Shown piece after piece: positions 5,960 to 15,874 of a stretch of 33,412 nucleotides of DNA. The notes beneath the pieces are model-generated. The model worked only from the letters and a program-made list of their open reading frames with translations. It was not told the DNA's origin and did not search any database. The stretch spans positions 1-33,412 of the forward strand of contig CAZOPR010000015.1 in the NCBI GenBank assembly GCA_964581895.1. The letters are read 5' to 3'. The first letter of the stretch is position 1. Every line of letters starts with the position of its first letter. The stretch is from Exilispira sp964581895. GTDB lineage: Bacteria; Spirochaetota; JAAYUW01. The position numbers and the translations under genes are program-made.

Positions 5960-7915
5960 TTAGGCGCTCCCAAAGAGCACCCAATTCGCCCCGTCCGATA
6001 CCCACTGCTTTACTGTACCGTCTGTCTGGGCAAAAGGCGCTGATCCGCCGATTGTTTCTGATCCTGCCGGTGTCAGGTTGACCGCCCCTCCGCTTGCATT
6101 TTTTGTTATCAGGATTCTCCCCTGATTACCGGTGGCGGGATAAAAGGTCAGGGCAGTTACTCCTGAATTTGCCTGCACAAAATAATTTGCGGTTGTCAGT
6201 GTCGTGTCTGTACTGTACGTGTTATACGGTTTTAATTGCGGAGTGTACAAGGTGTCTGCTTGACCTTTAGGCAGTGCATCTGTACTGTTTGACGCGTTAG
6301 CAACGCTTGTGATCGTCTGTGAGCCTGCATCAAGACCAAATCCAAATATTTTTCCCGCGGCGGTTATCCAGGATAACTTGACTGCATTCACAAAATGTTG
6401 CACCAGATCTGCAGTCTGACCAGTAAAAGACTCTGTTTTTAGTCTTGGTCGACCCAGTGAGGAAAAAGCATCGTTCTTCCCTATTTGGAGTTGATTGGGT
6501 ATCAAAGTGCCGTTGACTGGCGCTCCAAGATTAGGGCTATTCGCTGTATTTGAGAGCAGGGCAGGCAGGTTACCTTTGAGCGTTGGATTGAACATGTGGC
6601 AAGCCCCTTCTCCGGCACAAAGCACATCTTCGCTTTCGGTGCTTGATATTTTGATGTTTTCAAATTCCAGTCCGTATATGTTTAAAAAACTTTGATTAGC
6701 GTTAGTAAGGACAAAAAGCGAACTGCAGTCAAGCCAAGGGTCTGCAAAAGGGGTCTTTGTGCATAAAAATTTGCCGCCAAAAATATTTAGCGTGAATCTC
6801 GAGTTAAGCGTGAAGGGCGGGTCTTCATAATCCCAGTTTTCAAAATGACATCCCATGCAATTAATAACCGCATTGTTACCTGTCGTTGAAAGTTTAAATA
6901 TTCTGAAAACCCCTGCTTTTCGATAGGTTGTTGCTGCCTGCGAAAGCGAGCTGGTTACCGTCATTTCGGTGTCAGAAACGACCGTTGAAATTGTTCTTTG
7001 TGCGCCGCCCGTGAAAAATATTTTGTCATTCGGCGCAAAACGACTGGTAAAGTCAGTACCAATTCCGGTTACCGTTGTCCCTGTACAGGAAGCTGTCCCA
7101 GGCAGATTTGTGTTTCCAACAGTACCACCTAAGCGGAATTTCCCTATATAGTCGAATGAGCAGCTATAAAAGCTCATCATCATGATGTTGGACGTATTGA
7201 TGTCTACTGCTGTATTACAGTCAGAGATTTTTAAACCAAAAAAGCGAATGTTTTCCCCTGAATTATTTATACCGCTGGGGAAAAGCACTCCGGTTTGACA
7301 GCGCGTGATTTGCATGTTGGAAAAACAGTGCAAATAAGAATTGCTACCGAAAGTAATACCTGTTTCAAAGTCTCTGATATTTACATTCTGCACCCCTAGC
7401 TCCGATGAAGCTATGCGCAACCCTACCCGCCCCTGAATAATCTCGTTTCCAAATTGGCCTTCTATTTTAAGATCTGCCAGTGAAGCCTGAGACCCTCTCT
7501 GCGGGTCATTATTGCCATCCATATCAACACATATCGTGTTTGCTGGTGCATTTCCGAAAAAAAGTGTTCCTCCTGTTCCCACCAGTCGTACCCATGTCGG
7601 GTTGAATTTTATACCAGAATCGCACCGAACATATTCACTTCCTATACTAACCGTTACTTTCACCTGACCCTGCGTATCGTTTTGTCCTTCTGCCTTTGCG
7701 AGTACTTCTGCTTCGTCAAGCATTGCCTGAAGAGCTGTTTTTTGGTCACCCGTACCTGATGGTTTAAAAATAAGTATTAAATCCTGCACATTGTCGATAA
7801 CAGGATTAAGAATTGTGGCTATTTGTTGAAAGTTGTCTAAAACATCAGCCGCATCAGCGGTTTTATCGTTCTCAATTTCGGTGGGTCTTAAAACTGAATA
7901 TTTTGAAAGTGTCAT
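5960..7915 (-). CDS. tailspike / tail fibre with parallel beta-helix (pectate-lyase-like)
   Basis: 651 residues. A short N-terminal virion-binding part (YSVLRPTEIENDKTADAADV) and a helical stretch (about 60-80) lead into a long solenoid (about 85-470). Its irregular turns (VRLVGTGGTLFF, ISDCNTAVDINTSNIMMMSFY, FENWDYED) and a GTASCTGTTVTGIGTDFTSRF insertion are typical of parallel beta-helix tailspikes. The C-terminal 90 residues (NSGVTALTFYPATG to QWVSDGANWVLFGSA) form a distinct trimerisation or receptor module often ending phage fibres. The family binds and often degrades host polysaccharide. Active-site residues cannot be named without a model. It lies right after the tail nozzle-like gene, the standard place in podoviruses. 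Confidence 0.75.
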   Translation of the reverse strand: MTLSKYSVLRPTEIENDKTADAADVLDNFQQIATILNPVIDNVQDLILIFKPSGTGDQKTALQAMLDEAEVLAKAEGQNDTQGQVKVTVSIGSEYVRCDSGIKFNPTWVRLVGTGGTLFFGNAPANTICVDMDGNNDPQRGSQASLADLKIEGQFGNEIIQGRVGLRIASSELGVQNVNIRDFETGITFGSNSYLHCFSNMQITRCQTGVLFPSGINNSGENIRFFGLKISDCNTAVDINTSNIMMMSFYSCSFDYIGKFRLGGTVGNTNLPGTASCTGTTVTGIGTDFTSRFAPNDKIFFTGGAQRTISTVVSDTEMTVTSSLSQAATTYRKAGVFRIFKLSTTGNNAVINCMGCHFENWDYEDPPFTLNSRFTLNIFGGKFLCTKTPFADPWLDCSSLFVLTNANQSFLNIYGLEFENIKISSTESEDVLCAGEGACHMFNPTLKGNLPALLSNTANSPNLGAPVNGTLIPNQLQIGKNDAFSSLGRPRLKTESFTGQTADLVQHFVNAVKLSWITAAGKIFGFGLDAGSQTITSVANASNSTDALPKGQADTLYTPQLKPYNTYSTDTTLTTANYFVQANSGVTALTFYPATGNQGRILITKNASGGAVNLTPAGSETIGGSAPFAQTDGTVKQWVSDGANWVLFGSA

Positions 7916-7956
7916 AATTAAGTTTACTGATCTGACAGACGCTTGCTTTCAAAGCC

Positions 7957-9714
7957 CTATTTGCGGTTCAGGATCCTTCCCCCCAGCGATATATCGCCGC
8001 TGATCCCTAATAGCGATCCCCGGTTGGGGATCATATTTCCTTCTGAATTCTCCCGCTGGCTTTTCCATTCTGCCCTGAATCTCCAGGTGGTGCCTATTCC
8101 TGCTGGCGACACTTTCATATCGGCTGGTTTTTGTCCGGTAGCCGCCCAAAGTGCATTGCCCCACGAAAATCTCCCCCAGGTGGTACCCGCGTCTCCCGTT
8201 CCAACTGTCTTACTATAAGTCTCCCCGATTTCCTTTTCATCGACATAAAAGGTTAAGTCTGCCTCTAATTGCCCTTCTGTGAACCAGTGCGCTGTTATAT
8301 TCCTTAATTGCTTTCTTGTTCTTATATCACCAGTGATAGTATTATCACCGGTTTCCACAGTGGATGTAATCGGTTGCCGGACGCTGGGGGTTAATGGATT
8401 TCTTTCATATTCTTCGCCCGAAAATACCTTATAAACATCGCCAAAATAACTCCCTACGTACAAATCCTGTCCGTTTGTCCATGCGCAGGGGAAACCCCAA
8501 CCCGCCCCTGACCGGGTGTACCAGTGGTTAACAATCTGCCCCGCCTGATCCGTTACACCATACTTGAAGCAAACAGACATGTTCATAGGGGTGTTGCCGA
8601 CTCCATAGTCAATACCATTCGAAAGATTATCAGTCTTTTGACTTTCTGGCATAAAAGCCCATATGATCTGTCGAGCCGGCACATGAATCATAAAAGATTT
8701 ATTGAAAGCACTGTTTTGTGCTGACTGTGTGATCAGTGAATTCACTCTTATTCCCTGCTGGTAGGTCAAAGCATCAATCCCACCAGAAGCGGTCGCTGAA
8801 GTCAAACTGCCGATTCCCTGTTTGTTAAGTACCCATATATCATTTGCAAAATTGACTACACTTTCCTGATTGATTGCTCCAAGATCAAGTGCCTGGCGGT
8901 TGAACGTCGTAATTGGTGTGTCTGTAAGGGTGATCGTCTCTGACAGATATGCCTTGTTGTTTGATTTAAACGCGATTAATTGTTCTGCCTGCGACGGTTC
9001 GTTATTGCGTTTGATGGATGCAATGGCTGTGATATTGCCTCCATCTCCTGGCTCAATTTCTTCCGCAAAGGCATCAATGATTGACGCGGGTGCGCTTGCA
9101 CTATAATTCAATCCGTCATCGTCCTGCGAATAGATTAGCAGGTTCTTATACTCACTGGAAGCAGGAAATGACCAAACTAATCTGTTTCTGAAACTTGCCA
9201 CCTTATCAGGGCGCACCGTATTAGGCACTCCGAATAAAGCAGCCTGAAAAGCTGTTATTGCTACAGGAGCGCCTGAGCCTGTCCAGTAGAGCGGACTGTT
9301 TACTCCGTCGCACATAAAAAGCATTTCGGTCTTTCCACTTCCTGCATTGCCTCTGTTAAGTGCAAATCGTACTTTTGCATCAGGCTCAAATAGAGTAATT
9401 GTGCCTATTTGAGACTCAACCCCTCCTCCTATAGGCATTGAAAACAACCGTCCCCCTTTTACAAAAACATGCATATTCTTGAAGATGATTCCACTTACCA
9501 CCTTTGCGCCTATAATCTTGTTTGAATTTAGTTTTGAAATGCCTAACTGATCAATATTCCCGTAACCAAACGCACCAGGCTCAACATTATTCGCTCTGTA
9601 GAGTTGGTTTAAAGGCAGGTTTAAACGATTGACTGAACGATTGATTCCGCCACCAGCAACAAAGCCAGGAGTGTAATATTCTAGCGGGAGTGACGTTATA
9701 TTTTGTAATCTCAT
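7957..9714 (-). CDS. tail nozzle-like protein (T7 gp12 / P22 gp10-type beta-propeller)
   Basis: 585 residues, begins MRLQNITSLPLEYYTPGF. Repeated blade-like segments (VVSGIIFKNMHVFVKGGRLF, EMLFMCDGVNSPLYWTG, LVWSFPASSEYKNLLIYSQ, DLYVGSYFGDVYKVFSGEEY) fit a beta-propeller. The C-terminal TWRFRAEWKSQRENSEGNMIP resembles tail tubular B / packaged-DNA stabilisation proteins. Such proteins form the tail tube end below the adaptor. The start overlaps the previous stop (ATGA). Family placement is by pattern and position (adaptor upstream in the operon, tailspike directly after). Confidence 0.65.
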   Translation of the reverse strand: MRLQNITSLPLEYYTPGFVAGGGINRSVNRLNLPLNQLYRANNVEPGAFGYGNIDQLGISKLNSNKIIGAKVVSGIIFKNMHVFVKGGRLFSMPIGGGVESQIGTITLFEPDAKVRFALNRGNAGSGKTEMLFMCDGVNSPLYWTGSGAPVAITAFQAALFGVPNTVRPDKVASFRNRLVWSFPASSEYKNLLIYSQDDDGLNYSASAPASIIDAFAEEIEPGDGGNITAIASIKRNNEPSQAEQLIAFKSNNKAYLSETITLTDTPITTFNRQALDLGAINQESVVNFANDIWVLNKQGIGSLTSATASGGIDALTYQQGIRVNSLITQSAQNSAFNKSFMIHVPARQIIWAFMPESQKTDNLSNGIDYGVGNTPMNMSVCFKYGVTDQAGQIVNHWYTRSGAGWGFPCAWTNGQDLYVGSYFGDVYKVFSGEEYERNPLTPSVRQPITSTVETGDNTITGDIRTRKQLRNITAHWFTEGQLEADLTFYVDEKEIGETYSKTVGTGDAGTTWGRFSWGNALWAATGQKPADMKVSPAGIGTTWRFRAEWKSQRENSEGNMIPNRGSLLGISGDISLGGRILNRK

Positions 9715-12170
9715 TCGTTGTCTTCCTCCTCTGCATCTCTTTTTCTTAAAGAGTATGCCGTTTTGCGAAGTATTCTCACTGCAAACGATTCATAATCTTC
9801 ATTCTCTTCCGCTGCTTTCAATTGCCGCAATGCTTTTTTGTAACTTTTCGTTTCAATTCCAAGTGCTTCTTCTTTTGCCGCGGCATAAAATATCCTGTCA
9901 AGCTTTCTCACTACCTCAGTTTTGTACTCATCATCCAGTTCTGCATAGTCATCTGTGTCAAAGAGGGAAGTAAAAAACTGCCTTCGGTACTTACCAGTGA
10001 TTCTCTTCACTGACTGATATTCTTCTGTTGTCAGTTTTCTCCCGTCGATTGACTTTCGATCCTGCTGAATTACCGTCCTGCCCGGATTAAGTTGACTCAG
10101 TCGGTAAAGCTCTTGCCCGGCAAAGTCTTGTTTCTCTTTTGTTGTTTTCAATGGATTGCCAAATCCTGCTTTTTTCTCTGTCAATTCCTCCCCAAATACA
10201 TTAAGCCTGACTGGTGATCTGCTTAAATTGTATCTTGACAGGATTTTGTTCCCCGCCCTTTTAAGCGGCTGTGGGTCATACGTTTCACGGTAGGTGTCAA
10301 AAAGCGACAAAATTTCGGTAGATAGTGCTGATAAAGGAATTATCTGGTAGGACACGGATTCTAATATCTGTCCGGTTAACGGCTCTGCAAGAGCTGTTGA
10401 GGGGTCTTGTCCTTGTTGCACCTGCTCAAAGCCTCTCGCAATATTGTCAGGATTAATTCCAAGTGGTCGGGAAGAGCCTTTAGCGGTTTCTGAAAGCGAG
10501 CCTACTACCAGCTGGTAAAGCGCTTGCTGCATTGCAAGACCAGTAGTTTGCAATGCGTTTAGTTCCGGGAAATCACGCGCTTTCATCGCTTGATACATTC
10601 TTGCGCCTATATCAATTTGCGCTAAACCCAGCTTTGCAATGCTGACATGTAAATCACCGACTTTCAGTGCCCCCTTTTGCATGCCCAGTGACTCCTCCAG
10701 TGCCGTTTCTTCTCTTTGTTTCGCTGTAAAAGACCCTAAATCATTCGGTTTATATAAACCCTGTGCCGCCAAATAAGCACCAGCGCCGTATAAAGCACCA
10801 CCTGTGATTATCTTCGAGCCTTCCGTTATCAGTTCTCTTTCGCTCTTGGCTTTGGGGATTACGCCACTTAGTGCTTTGTAAACGCTTTCAAGAGGGTTTT
10901 TAGCTCCTTTTGCCTGATCATCTGCCACCCGGTAAAGGACATCACTCATAAGTCCAAAGACCTTTAATGGTGAGTATTCAATTACCCGCGAAATCATCAA
11001 ATTAGCCGGGACTTTGGTAAATGGCATGAAAAGCTTTCCAAGCGGTAAAACTCTTTGAATGCCAGTCATTGCCCTCGCGGCTACTGTGTCCTCCGATAAA
11101 GCACCTCTAAGCCCCTCTATTCTGGCTTTGATGATCATTTCAGGGCTTGGGATGCTAACTTCCGCATCTCTCATTTGTTGCAATAAAGAATCATGTTCGT
11201 AAAGAGCCCTAAAACCTCTATCCATTGGTCTTAAAAGAAAATCCAGACCTTTTGTGATGAAATATCCCGCCGTCTCGGCTGTTTGCAAAAACCCTGTTAA
11301 CCCTTTGTTTTTGAAAGGCCTGAGCGTAAAATTTTCCAGATTCCTTATATCGTTTTTTGTATCAATGTCTTTGACGACTTCTTCCCAGGCTTCACTGAAT
11401 CCTTTGTAAAAAGATCCTAGTGAGAGTTTGCCTGTCTGGAAGTTGTAGTTTGCCTGAAGAGCTTCTGGAAGCCTCTTTCCAAACAAATATCCCAGCTCGC
11501 TTCCCTTTTTCCCTAAAAGTATTTGGGGCGATGCATAGATGTCCATGATACCAGCTGCAATTGCGTTATTTACGCCGTCAATTCCTGCCTGAAGCAAATT
11601 TCCCAAAGTGTTTTGTGCACCAATTGAAAATTTGAGAAGCATGTTGGATATTTGTAAAGCACGCGCTTTTTTACCAATATCCCCCGGTTTGAGCTCGTCA
11701 TAGATTCTTTGGATTTCGGCCATTGCGATCGCTTTCGACCGAGGGTCTTTTGCCTGATCAATGACTTTGGTTGCTTCATAGATCTTTTGTCGCATCTCAC
11801 CGGTAAAAGACTGTAAACTTTTCCCTTTCGCGACCTGCTCGATTAGTCTTGTATTGCTGTAATACCCGTCTCCCTTTGCTTTAAGTATGTCGTTTATGCT
11901 CGCCTGCCGTACCCTTTTATCCGGAAGCTTTTTGCCTAAAAGCCTGTCTAAAATGTTTTCACGGTCTTTTCTAAGAAATTCGTCTACTTTGTCAGTAATA
12001 AACCTTTCCAGTTCCTTCGCCTCTTTTGCCGGTAATCCTTCTTTTTTCAGCTTATCCGCTAAAGAGGTACCACTCGGTCGCTGATAATGATCCCGAACAA
12101 TGTCATTAATCCTAATTCCCTTTGACCGCAAAAGTTTTGTTATAAATTTAGGTGGACATATTTTTCTCAT
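9711..12170 (-). CDS. large internal virion / ejection protein
   Basis: 819 residues, mainly alpha-helical. It contains LPLGKLFMPFTKVPANLM (about 393-410), the 'LPF-x-K/R-T/V-P-x-N' segment that recurs in large virion and polyvalent proteins ejected with phage DNA. Further on is YDPQPLKRAGNKILSRY with RSPVRLNVFGEEL (about 650-680), also typical of those proteins. The C-terminus is long, charged and helical and ends acidic (DAEEEDNE). It is translated from an ATG overlapping the stop of the preceding ejection gene. It probably forms part of the internal core and crosses the envelope during infection, like T7 gp15/gp16 or P22 ejection proteins. No lytic transglycosylase motif was found. Confidence 0.65.
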   Translation of the reverse strand: MRKICPPKFITKLLRSKGIRINDIVRDHYQRPSGTSLADKLKKEGLPAKEAKELERFITDKVDEFLRKDRENILDRLLGKKLPDKRVRQASINDILKAKGDGYYSNTRLIEQVAKGKSLQSFTGEMRQKIYEATKVIDQAKDPRSKAIAMAEIQRIYDELKPGDIGKKARALQISNMLLKFSIGAQNTLGNLLQAGIDGVNNAIAAGIMDIYASPQILLGKKGSELGYLFGKRLPEALQANYNFQTGKLSLGSFYKGFSEAWEEVVKDIDTKNDIRNLENFTLRPFKNKGLTGFLQTAETAGYFITKGLDFLLRPMDRGFRALYEHDSLLQQMRDAEVSIPSPEMIIKARIEGLRGALSEDTVAARAMTGIQRVLPLGKLFMPFTKVPANLMISRVIEYSPLKVFGLMSDVLYRVADDQAKGAKNPLESVYKALSGVIPKAKSERELITEGSKIITGGALYGAGAYLAAQGLYKPNDLGSFTAKQREETALEESLGMQKGALKVGDLHVSIAKLGLAQIDIGARMYQAMKARDFPELNALQTTGLAMQQALYQLVVGSLSETAKGSSRPLGINPDNIARGFEQVQQGQDPSTALAEPLTGQILESVSYQIIPLSALSTEILSLFDTYRETYDPQPLKRAGNKILSRYNLSRSPVRLNVFGEELTEKKAGFGNPLKTTKEKQDFAGQELYRLSQLNPGRTVIQQDRKSIDGRKLTTEEYQSVKRITGKYRRQFFTSLFDTDDYAELDDEYKTEVVRKLDRIFYAAAKEEALGIETKSYKKALRQLKAAEENEDYESFAVRILRKTAYSLRKRDAEEEDNE

Positions 12171-14641
12171 GGGCAGCCCTCCAGAAAGTCTAAATCGTCA
12201 ATTTTCCTGTGAAGTTTATTAAACTCTTCAATTATCTGTTTTTTGACAGAACTATCTTTCAGTACAGTTTGAGTAGATGCCGGAAGTCTGGCATTCAAAT
12301 TTTCCACCACTTTCTTTTGTGCATTTGCAATTATTGCTTCTGGCGTTGTCTTCGAAAATAAACTTGCCGCCTGAATCGTTCTCCCTGCTTCCCTCAATTT
12401 GTTGCTCATAACCTCTTGAAGCTCTCCTGCCTCCTCAAGCACCTTGACATATTCTGCACTTTCTCTTGGCAGGGTTTTAAGCCTGGCATTGAGTTCATTA
12501 ATTCTAATCAATCCGGCTGTAGTTCCTTCATCAGTTAATGCTTTTTCAGAATGATAGACTTCTGCCAGTAAACGCTCTTTATTCTCACTTGCCGTCGCAA
12601 TTAACTCCGCATTTTGGCGTGGAGTGTATTGGTCAAATACTACATCTTTAATGTCTTGATCTAAATTCTGGCGTTTTATGTTTTCAACAAACTTGCCCTG
12701 TTTTAGCCCTTGGGGCAATTCTCCTTCTTCAGGTAACGTATCTGCAAATGGATTGGAGACTTGCTTTATTTTCTTTACCTGCTCTGTGTTTTTGAAAAAT
12801 GGATCGCTTTCATACCGCGCTAAAAACTTATTTGCTTTCTCAATCCTAAGTTCAGGAACTTTTTCGGTAAAAACATTCTGAAAGTCTCGATTCAATCTTT
12901 GAACACTTTCTGCCGGAGGTTGTGCCTGCAATACAACCTCTGAACCTTGCACCTGTATTTGAGGCTCTTCTATCACCTCTCCCCTAAGCACGGGAGTTGT
13001 CTGCTCTGCTGTTGCTTCCGGTAATGCTGTTGCTTCCGGTAATGCTCTTGCTTCCGGCAATGCTCTTGCTTCCGGCAATGCTCTTGCTTCCGGCAATGCT
13101 CTTGCTTCCGGTAATGCTCTTGCTTCCGGTAATGCTCTTGCTTCCGGCAATGCTCTTGCTTCCGGTAATGCTGCTGCTTCCGGCAATGCTCTTGCTTCCG
13201 GCTGTACCTTTTGCTTTAAAGCGGATATTCTGATGTCAATTTCGTTAATAATATCCCTGTAAGGCAGAGAATCTTGTCCCGCTTTTATTGCTTGCCTCTC
13301 TGCCGACTGAATTCTTGCCCGCTCCTTCCCCAGCCCGATTATGTCTTTTTGCACCGTTTCTGTCTCCAAACTCTGTTTCTGAGCCTGTTTGGCTAGTAAT
13401 TCCTTCTCCATTTGTGTTGCTGTTTCTGAAATTGTTTCGTCTACTATGTCAGGAGTGTTCGCTCTTTGCTTGACAACAATAGACTCTGGTCTTTTTTCCA
13501 ATCCCGGCAAAACGAATTCAGGATTTCTGTCTTTTAGTGCATCAATTGCGTTGTAAACTTCTGCCTGTTGAATACCTTGCGCTGTTTTTACTGCCCGTTT
13601 GGCTTGATTTGCCCCTTTTAACGCCCCTGCTCCTCCCCCAAGCAGCCCTCCAAACAACGCATCTAAAGGCACATTTTCAGCTATGTTCCTAATTCCTTCT
13701 TGCGGATCAAATGTCCCTGTCTCCAAATACTGCCTTCCCGGTTCTTGTGCCGCTCCGATTACAGCTCCCTGTACCGCATTTACTCGCGCTTCGTTTATAC
13801 CGGTAGCCAGCGCCTTCCGGACTAAAGGGTTTTTAATTGCCCCTAAAGCCTTCTGCGCCGTTTGCACCGAGGCGCGGGATGCGACTCCCAGACCAGCTAC
13901 ACCCGGAATGGCAAAGGCTGGTAATATCTCTCCTACTCCGCCTACAAAAGGATTAAGGTCTTCCGTTATTGGAGTTCCTTTTGTTAAATCCGTTCCTATT
14001 TGCCTTACTTGCCCCCCCAATTGGTTCAACGGTTCCCCCGCCATGTTAAGCAGATTAGCAAGTGCTATTCCCGGCGCTAATCTGGCATAAGTTTGAGGAT
14101 CGGGATTTTCTGTTTTTGGCAGGTTGCCTGCTTCTATTAAAGCTTTTGGCGTGCTTAAAAGCTGACCTGCGCCCTGTACCGCACCTCCTATTGCAGTTGG
14201 CAGAAGTGCAAGAATATCTCCCACAAAAGGTTGTGTGACCATCTCAGCGGGAATGTTTGGTTTTCCCGCCTCCCGATTTATTGTGTTCTCAATCCTTTGC
14301 TTTTGAAGCCCGCCCAGATTAGATCCTATGCGCTTTAAAACCTTTGATGCAATAACTAATTCTTCATCAATCGCCTTGTTCATCAAAGCGGCTTCTTGTT
14401 TTGTTATATCCCCGGCTGAAAGCATCTCCTGAATAAGCTTCTTCTGCTCTTGCGAGTACCCCGGCTTGGGGAATACCTTCTGCGCCTTTGCTCGATAATC
14501 CTTCTTTAATTGCTCTGCCTTTGGAGATCCTAAAAGCGTGCTTGATGGAGGTGGAGATGGAGGTGAAACTAAATTGATTATGCTTTGTGCTGTGGTGCCC
14601 AGAGTGCCGCTAAACAGGTTTTCTAAAAGCCCATTCCCCAT
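12167..14641 (-). CDS. large internal virion protein with ALPEAR repeat linker
   Basis: 824 residues. The N-terminal half alternates Gly/Ala-rich hydrophobic helices (GDILALLPTAIGGAVQGAG; GEILPAFAIPGVAGLGVA; DALFGGLLGGGAGALKG), the composition expected for ejected proteins that enter membranes. A coiled-coil region follows (about 390-480), then eleven six-residue ALPEAR/ALPEAT repeats (about 480-547) and a helical C-terminal part rich in charged residues. Its TGA overlaps the next gene's ATG. Together the two 0.8 kDa-per-residue-scale neighbours (824 and 819 residues) look like two halves of one long polyvalent ejection protein, which is inference. Confidence 0.6.
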   Translation of the reverse strand: MGNGLLENLFSGTLGTTAQSIINLVSPPSPPPSSTLLGSPKAEQLKKDYRAKAQKVFPKPGYSQEQKKLIQEMLSAGDITKQEAALMNKAIDEELVIASKVLKRIGSNLGGLQKQRIENTINREAGKPNIPAEMVTQPFVGDILALLPTAIGGAVQGAGQLLSTPKALIEAGNLPKTENPDPQTYARLAPGIALANLLNMAGEPLNQLGGQVRQIGTDLTKGTPITEDLNPFVGGVGEILPAFAIPGVAGLGVASRASVQTAQKALGAIKNPLVRKALATGINEARVNAVQGAVIGAAQEPGRQYLETGTFDPQEGIRNIAENVPLDALFGGLLGGGAGALKGANQAKRAVKTAQGIQQAEVYNAIDALKDRNPEFVLPGLEKRPESIVVKQRANTPDIVDETISETATQMEKELLAKQAQKQSLETETVQKDIIGLGKERARIQSAERQAIKAGQDSLPYRDIINEIDIRISALKQKVQPEARALPEAAALPEARALPEARALPEARALPEARALPEARALPEARALPEARALPEATALPEATAEQTTPVLRGEVIEEPQIQVQGSEVVLQAQPPAESVQRLNRDFQNVFTEKVPELRIEKANKFLARYESDPFFKNTEQVKKIKQVSNPFADTLPEEGELPQGLKQGKFVENIKRQNLDQDIKDVVFDQYTPRQNAELIATASENKERLLAEVYHSEKALTDEGTTAGLIRINELNARLKTLPRESAEYVKVLEEAGELQEVMSNKLREAGRTIQAASLFSKTTPEAIIANAQKKVVENLNARLPASTQTVLKDSSVKKQIIEEFNKLHRKIDDLDFLEGCP
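13008..13202 (-). repeat. 18-bp tandem repeat, about 11 copies, coding ALPEAR
   Basis: Plus-strand unit GCTCTTGCTTCCGGCAAT with variants at the third base of the Gly-like and Asn-like triplets and CTT/GTT/GCT changes. The period is a multiple of three, so the array only lengthens the protein. It lies in the internal virion protein at 12167-14641. Confidence 0.95.
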
Positions 14642-14642
14642 T

Positions 14643-15866
14643 TCAATCCCCCAAAAGGTTTTCGTATTGCTTTTTTCGATTCTCTTGGTTTTCCATAAAT
14701 TTCACAAAAGCTAAAGATGGTTTTTTATGCCCCTTTCCGGCTCCTTTGTTTGTAAAAGCATCTTTTAAAATCTGTTCTCCTTCCCACGGTGTTTTTGCTC
14801 CCAAAATCTTTTGGATTAACCGTTCATCGCCTCCAAAATATTCATTAACCATATTTATCATCTGGGTTATTGACATTCTCCCTGAATTTGGCGGCGGTTC
14901 GTTGAGCCTTCGTTGCATTTCTTGAATTTGTAGTCTGTTGCGTTCAATTACATTTGGATAATTCATTTCATTGAATTCATTGAATTCTTGTAATCTTCGC
15001 AGTTGTTCAGCGGACAGATCAACTCTGTTACCCGCTGTAAGTTCCGCCACATTTGCCGCGGCATTTTTCCATTTTGCACTCGCTTCCAGCTCTTTTTGTT
15101 TTAGTGGCATAGAATCCAACTCGTTTTGTCTCATTAAAGCTTCATCCGCCAGTTTCTCAATATCCATCTTGAGTGCCATTTCAAGATACTTTGGATCTCC
15201 CGTTATTTCAGCCAGTGATGCATACTGCCTTTGTTGGTTTGCAAACTTTTCCCGGATCGCTTGTCGCTCTTTCTTTGCTGACATTTCCTGTGCTTTTGGT
15301 GACCCTGGGGCGGGTGGATAAGGTAGTCCATGTGCCGCAAATAGTAAACTGAAATAAGTCCCTAGTCTATCAGATTTTTCGGCTAACAGTTCCAGTGCTT
15401 TTTGCGCTCTTTCCGGATCGTCTCCAAAGGCGGCTCCTAGCTGTAAAGGAAAACTCGAATTTTCAGGATATTCAAGGATGCGTTTAGCCCCCTCCTGAGT
15501 TTCGGGAGAAGGTATTATTGTCGACATATCTGATTCTGAGTTTGTTGCTGAGCCCAGAACTGAGCCTAGAGTTGGTGTTGGTGCTGTTGCTGAGTTTGTT
15601 GCTGTTGCTGGTGCTGTTACTGAGCCTGTTGCTGGTGCTGTTGCTGTTACTGAGCCTAACCCTATCGCGTTTAAAGCCTGCCTTATTTCCTCTGTTGCTT
15701 GTTTCTTTTTGATTTTGTCCAAAAAGATCTTTTTTTGAACTTCTAATTCGTTCTGATAATCGACTCTGTCAAGATCTCGCGCATATTCGCGGGCTCTCTG
15801 AACATTGTTTGCATAAGTACCTGCTAAACCCTGCAAAAAACCTAATGCTGCGTTACCGAATGCCAT
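14643..15866 (-). CDS. putative internal virion protein with Ala/Thr/Ser repeat linker
   Basis: 407 residues. It begins MAFGNAALGFLQGLAGTYAN, a hydrophobic Gly-rich helix, then a coiled coil (ARDLDRVDYQNELEVQKKIFLDKIKKK). A low-complexity ATAPATATNSATAPTP linker follows (about 75-115), then long helical segments and a basic end. Position between two other ejection-type genes and the absence of enzyme motifs suggest a core or ejection protein. Only one base separates its stop from the next start. Confidence 0.5.
   Translation of the reverse strand: MAFGNAALGFLQGLAGTYANNVQRAREYARDLDRVDYQNELEVQKKIFLDKIKKKQATEEIRQALNAIGLGSVTATAPATGSVTAPATATNSATAPTPTLGSVLGSATNSESDMSTIIPSPETQEGAKRILEYPENSSFPLQLGAAFGDDPERAQKALELLAEKSDRLGTYFSLLFAAHGLPYPPAPGSPKAQEMSAKKERQAIREKFANQQRQYASLAEITGDPKYLEMALKMDIEKLADEALMRQNELDSMPLKQKELEASAKWKNAAANVAELTAGNRVDLSAEQLRRLQEFNEFNEMNYPNVIERNRLQIQEMQRRLNEPPPNSGRMSITQMINMVNEYFGGDERLIQKILGAKTPWEGEQILKDAFTNKGAGKGHKKPSLAFVKFMENQENRKKQYENLLGD
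15541..15657 (-). repeat. degenerate GCTGTT/GAGCCT triplet-phased repeat (Ala-Thr-Ser linker)
   Basis: Imperfect 6-15 base units built from GTTGCTG and ACTGAGCCT, in frame in the gene at 14643-15866. Confidence 0.8.
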
Positions 15867-15874
15867 ATCTTATC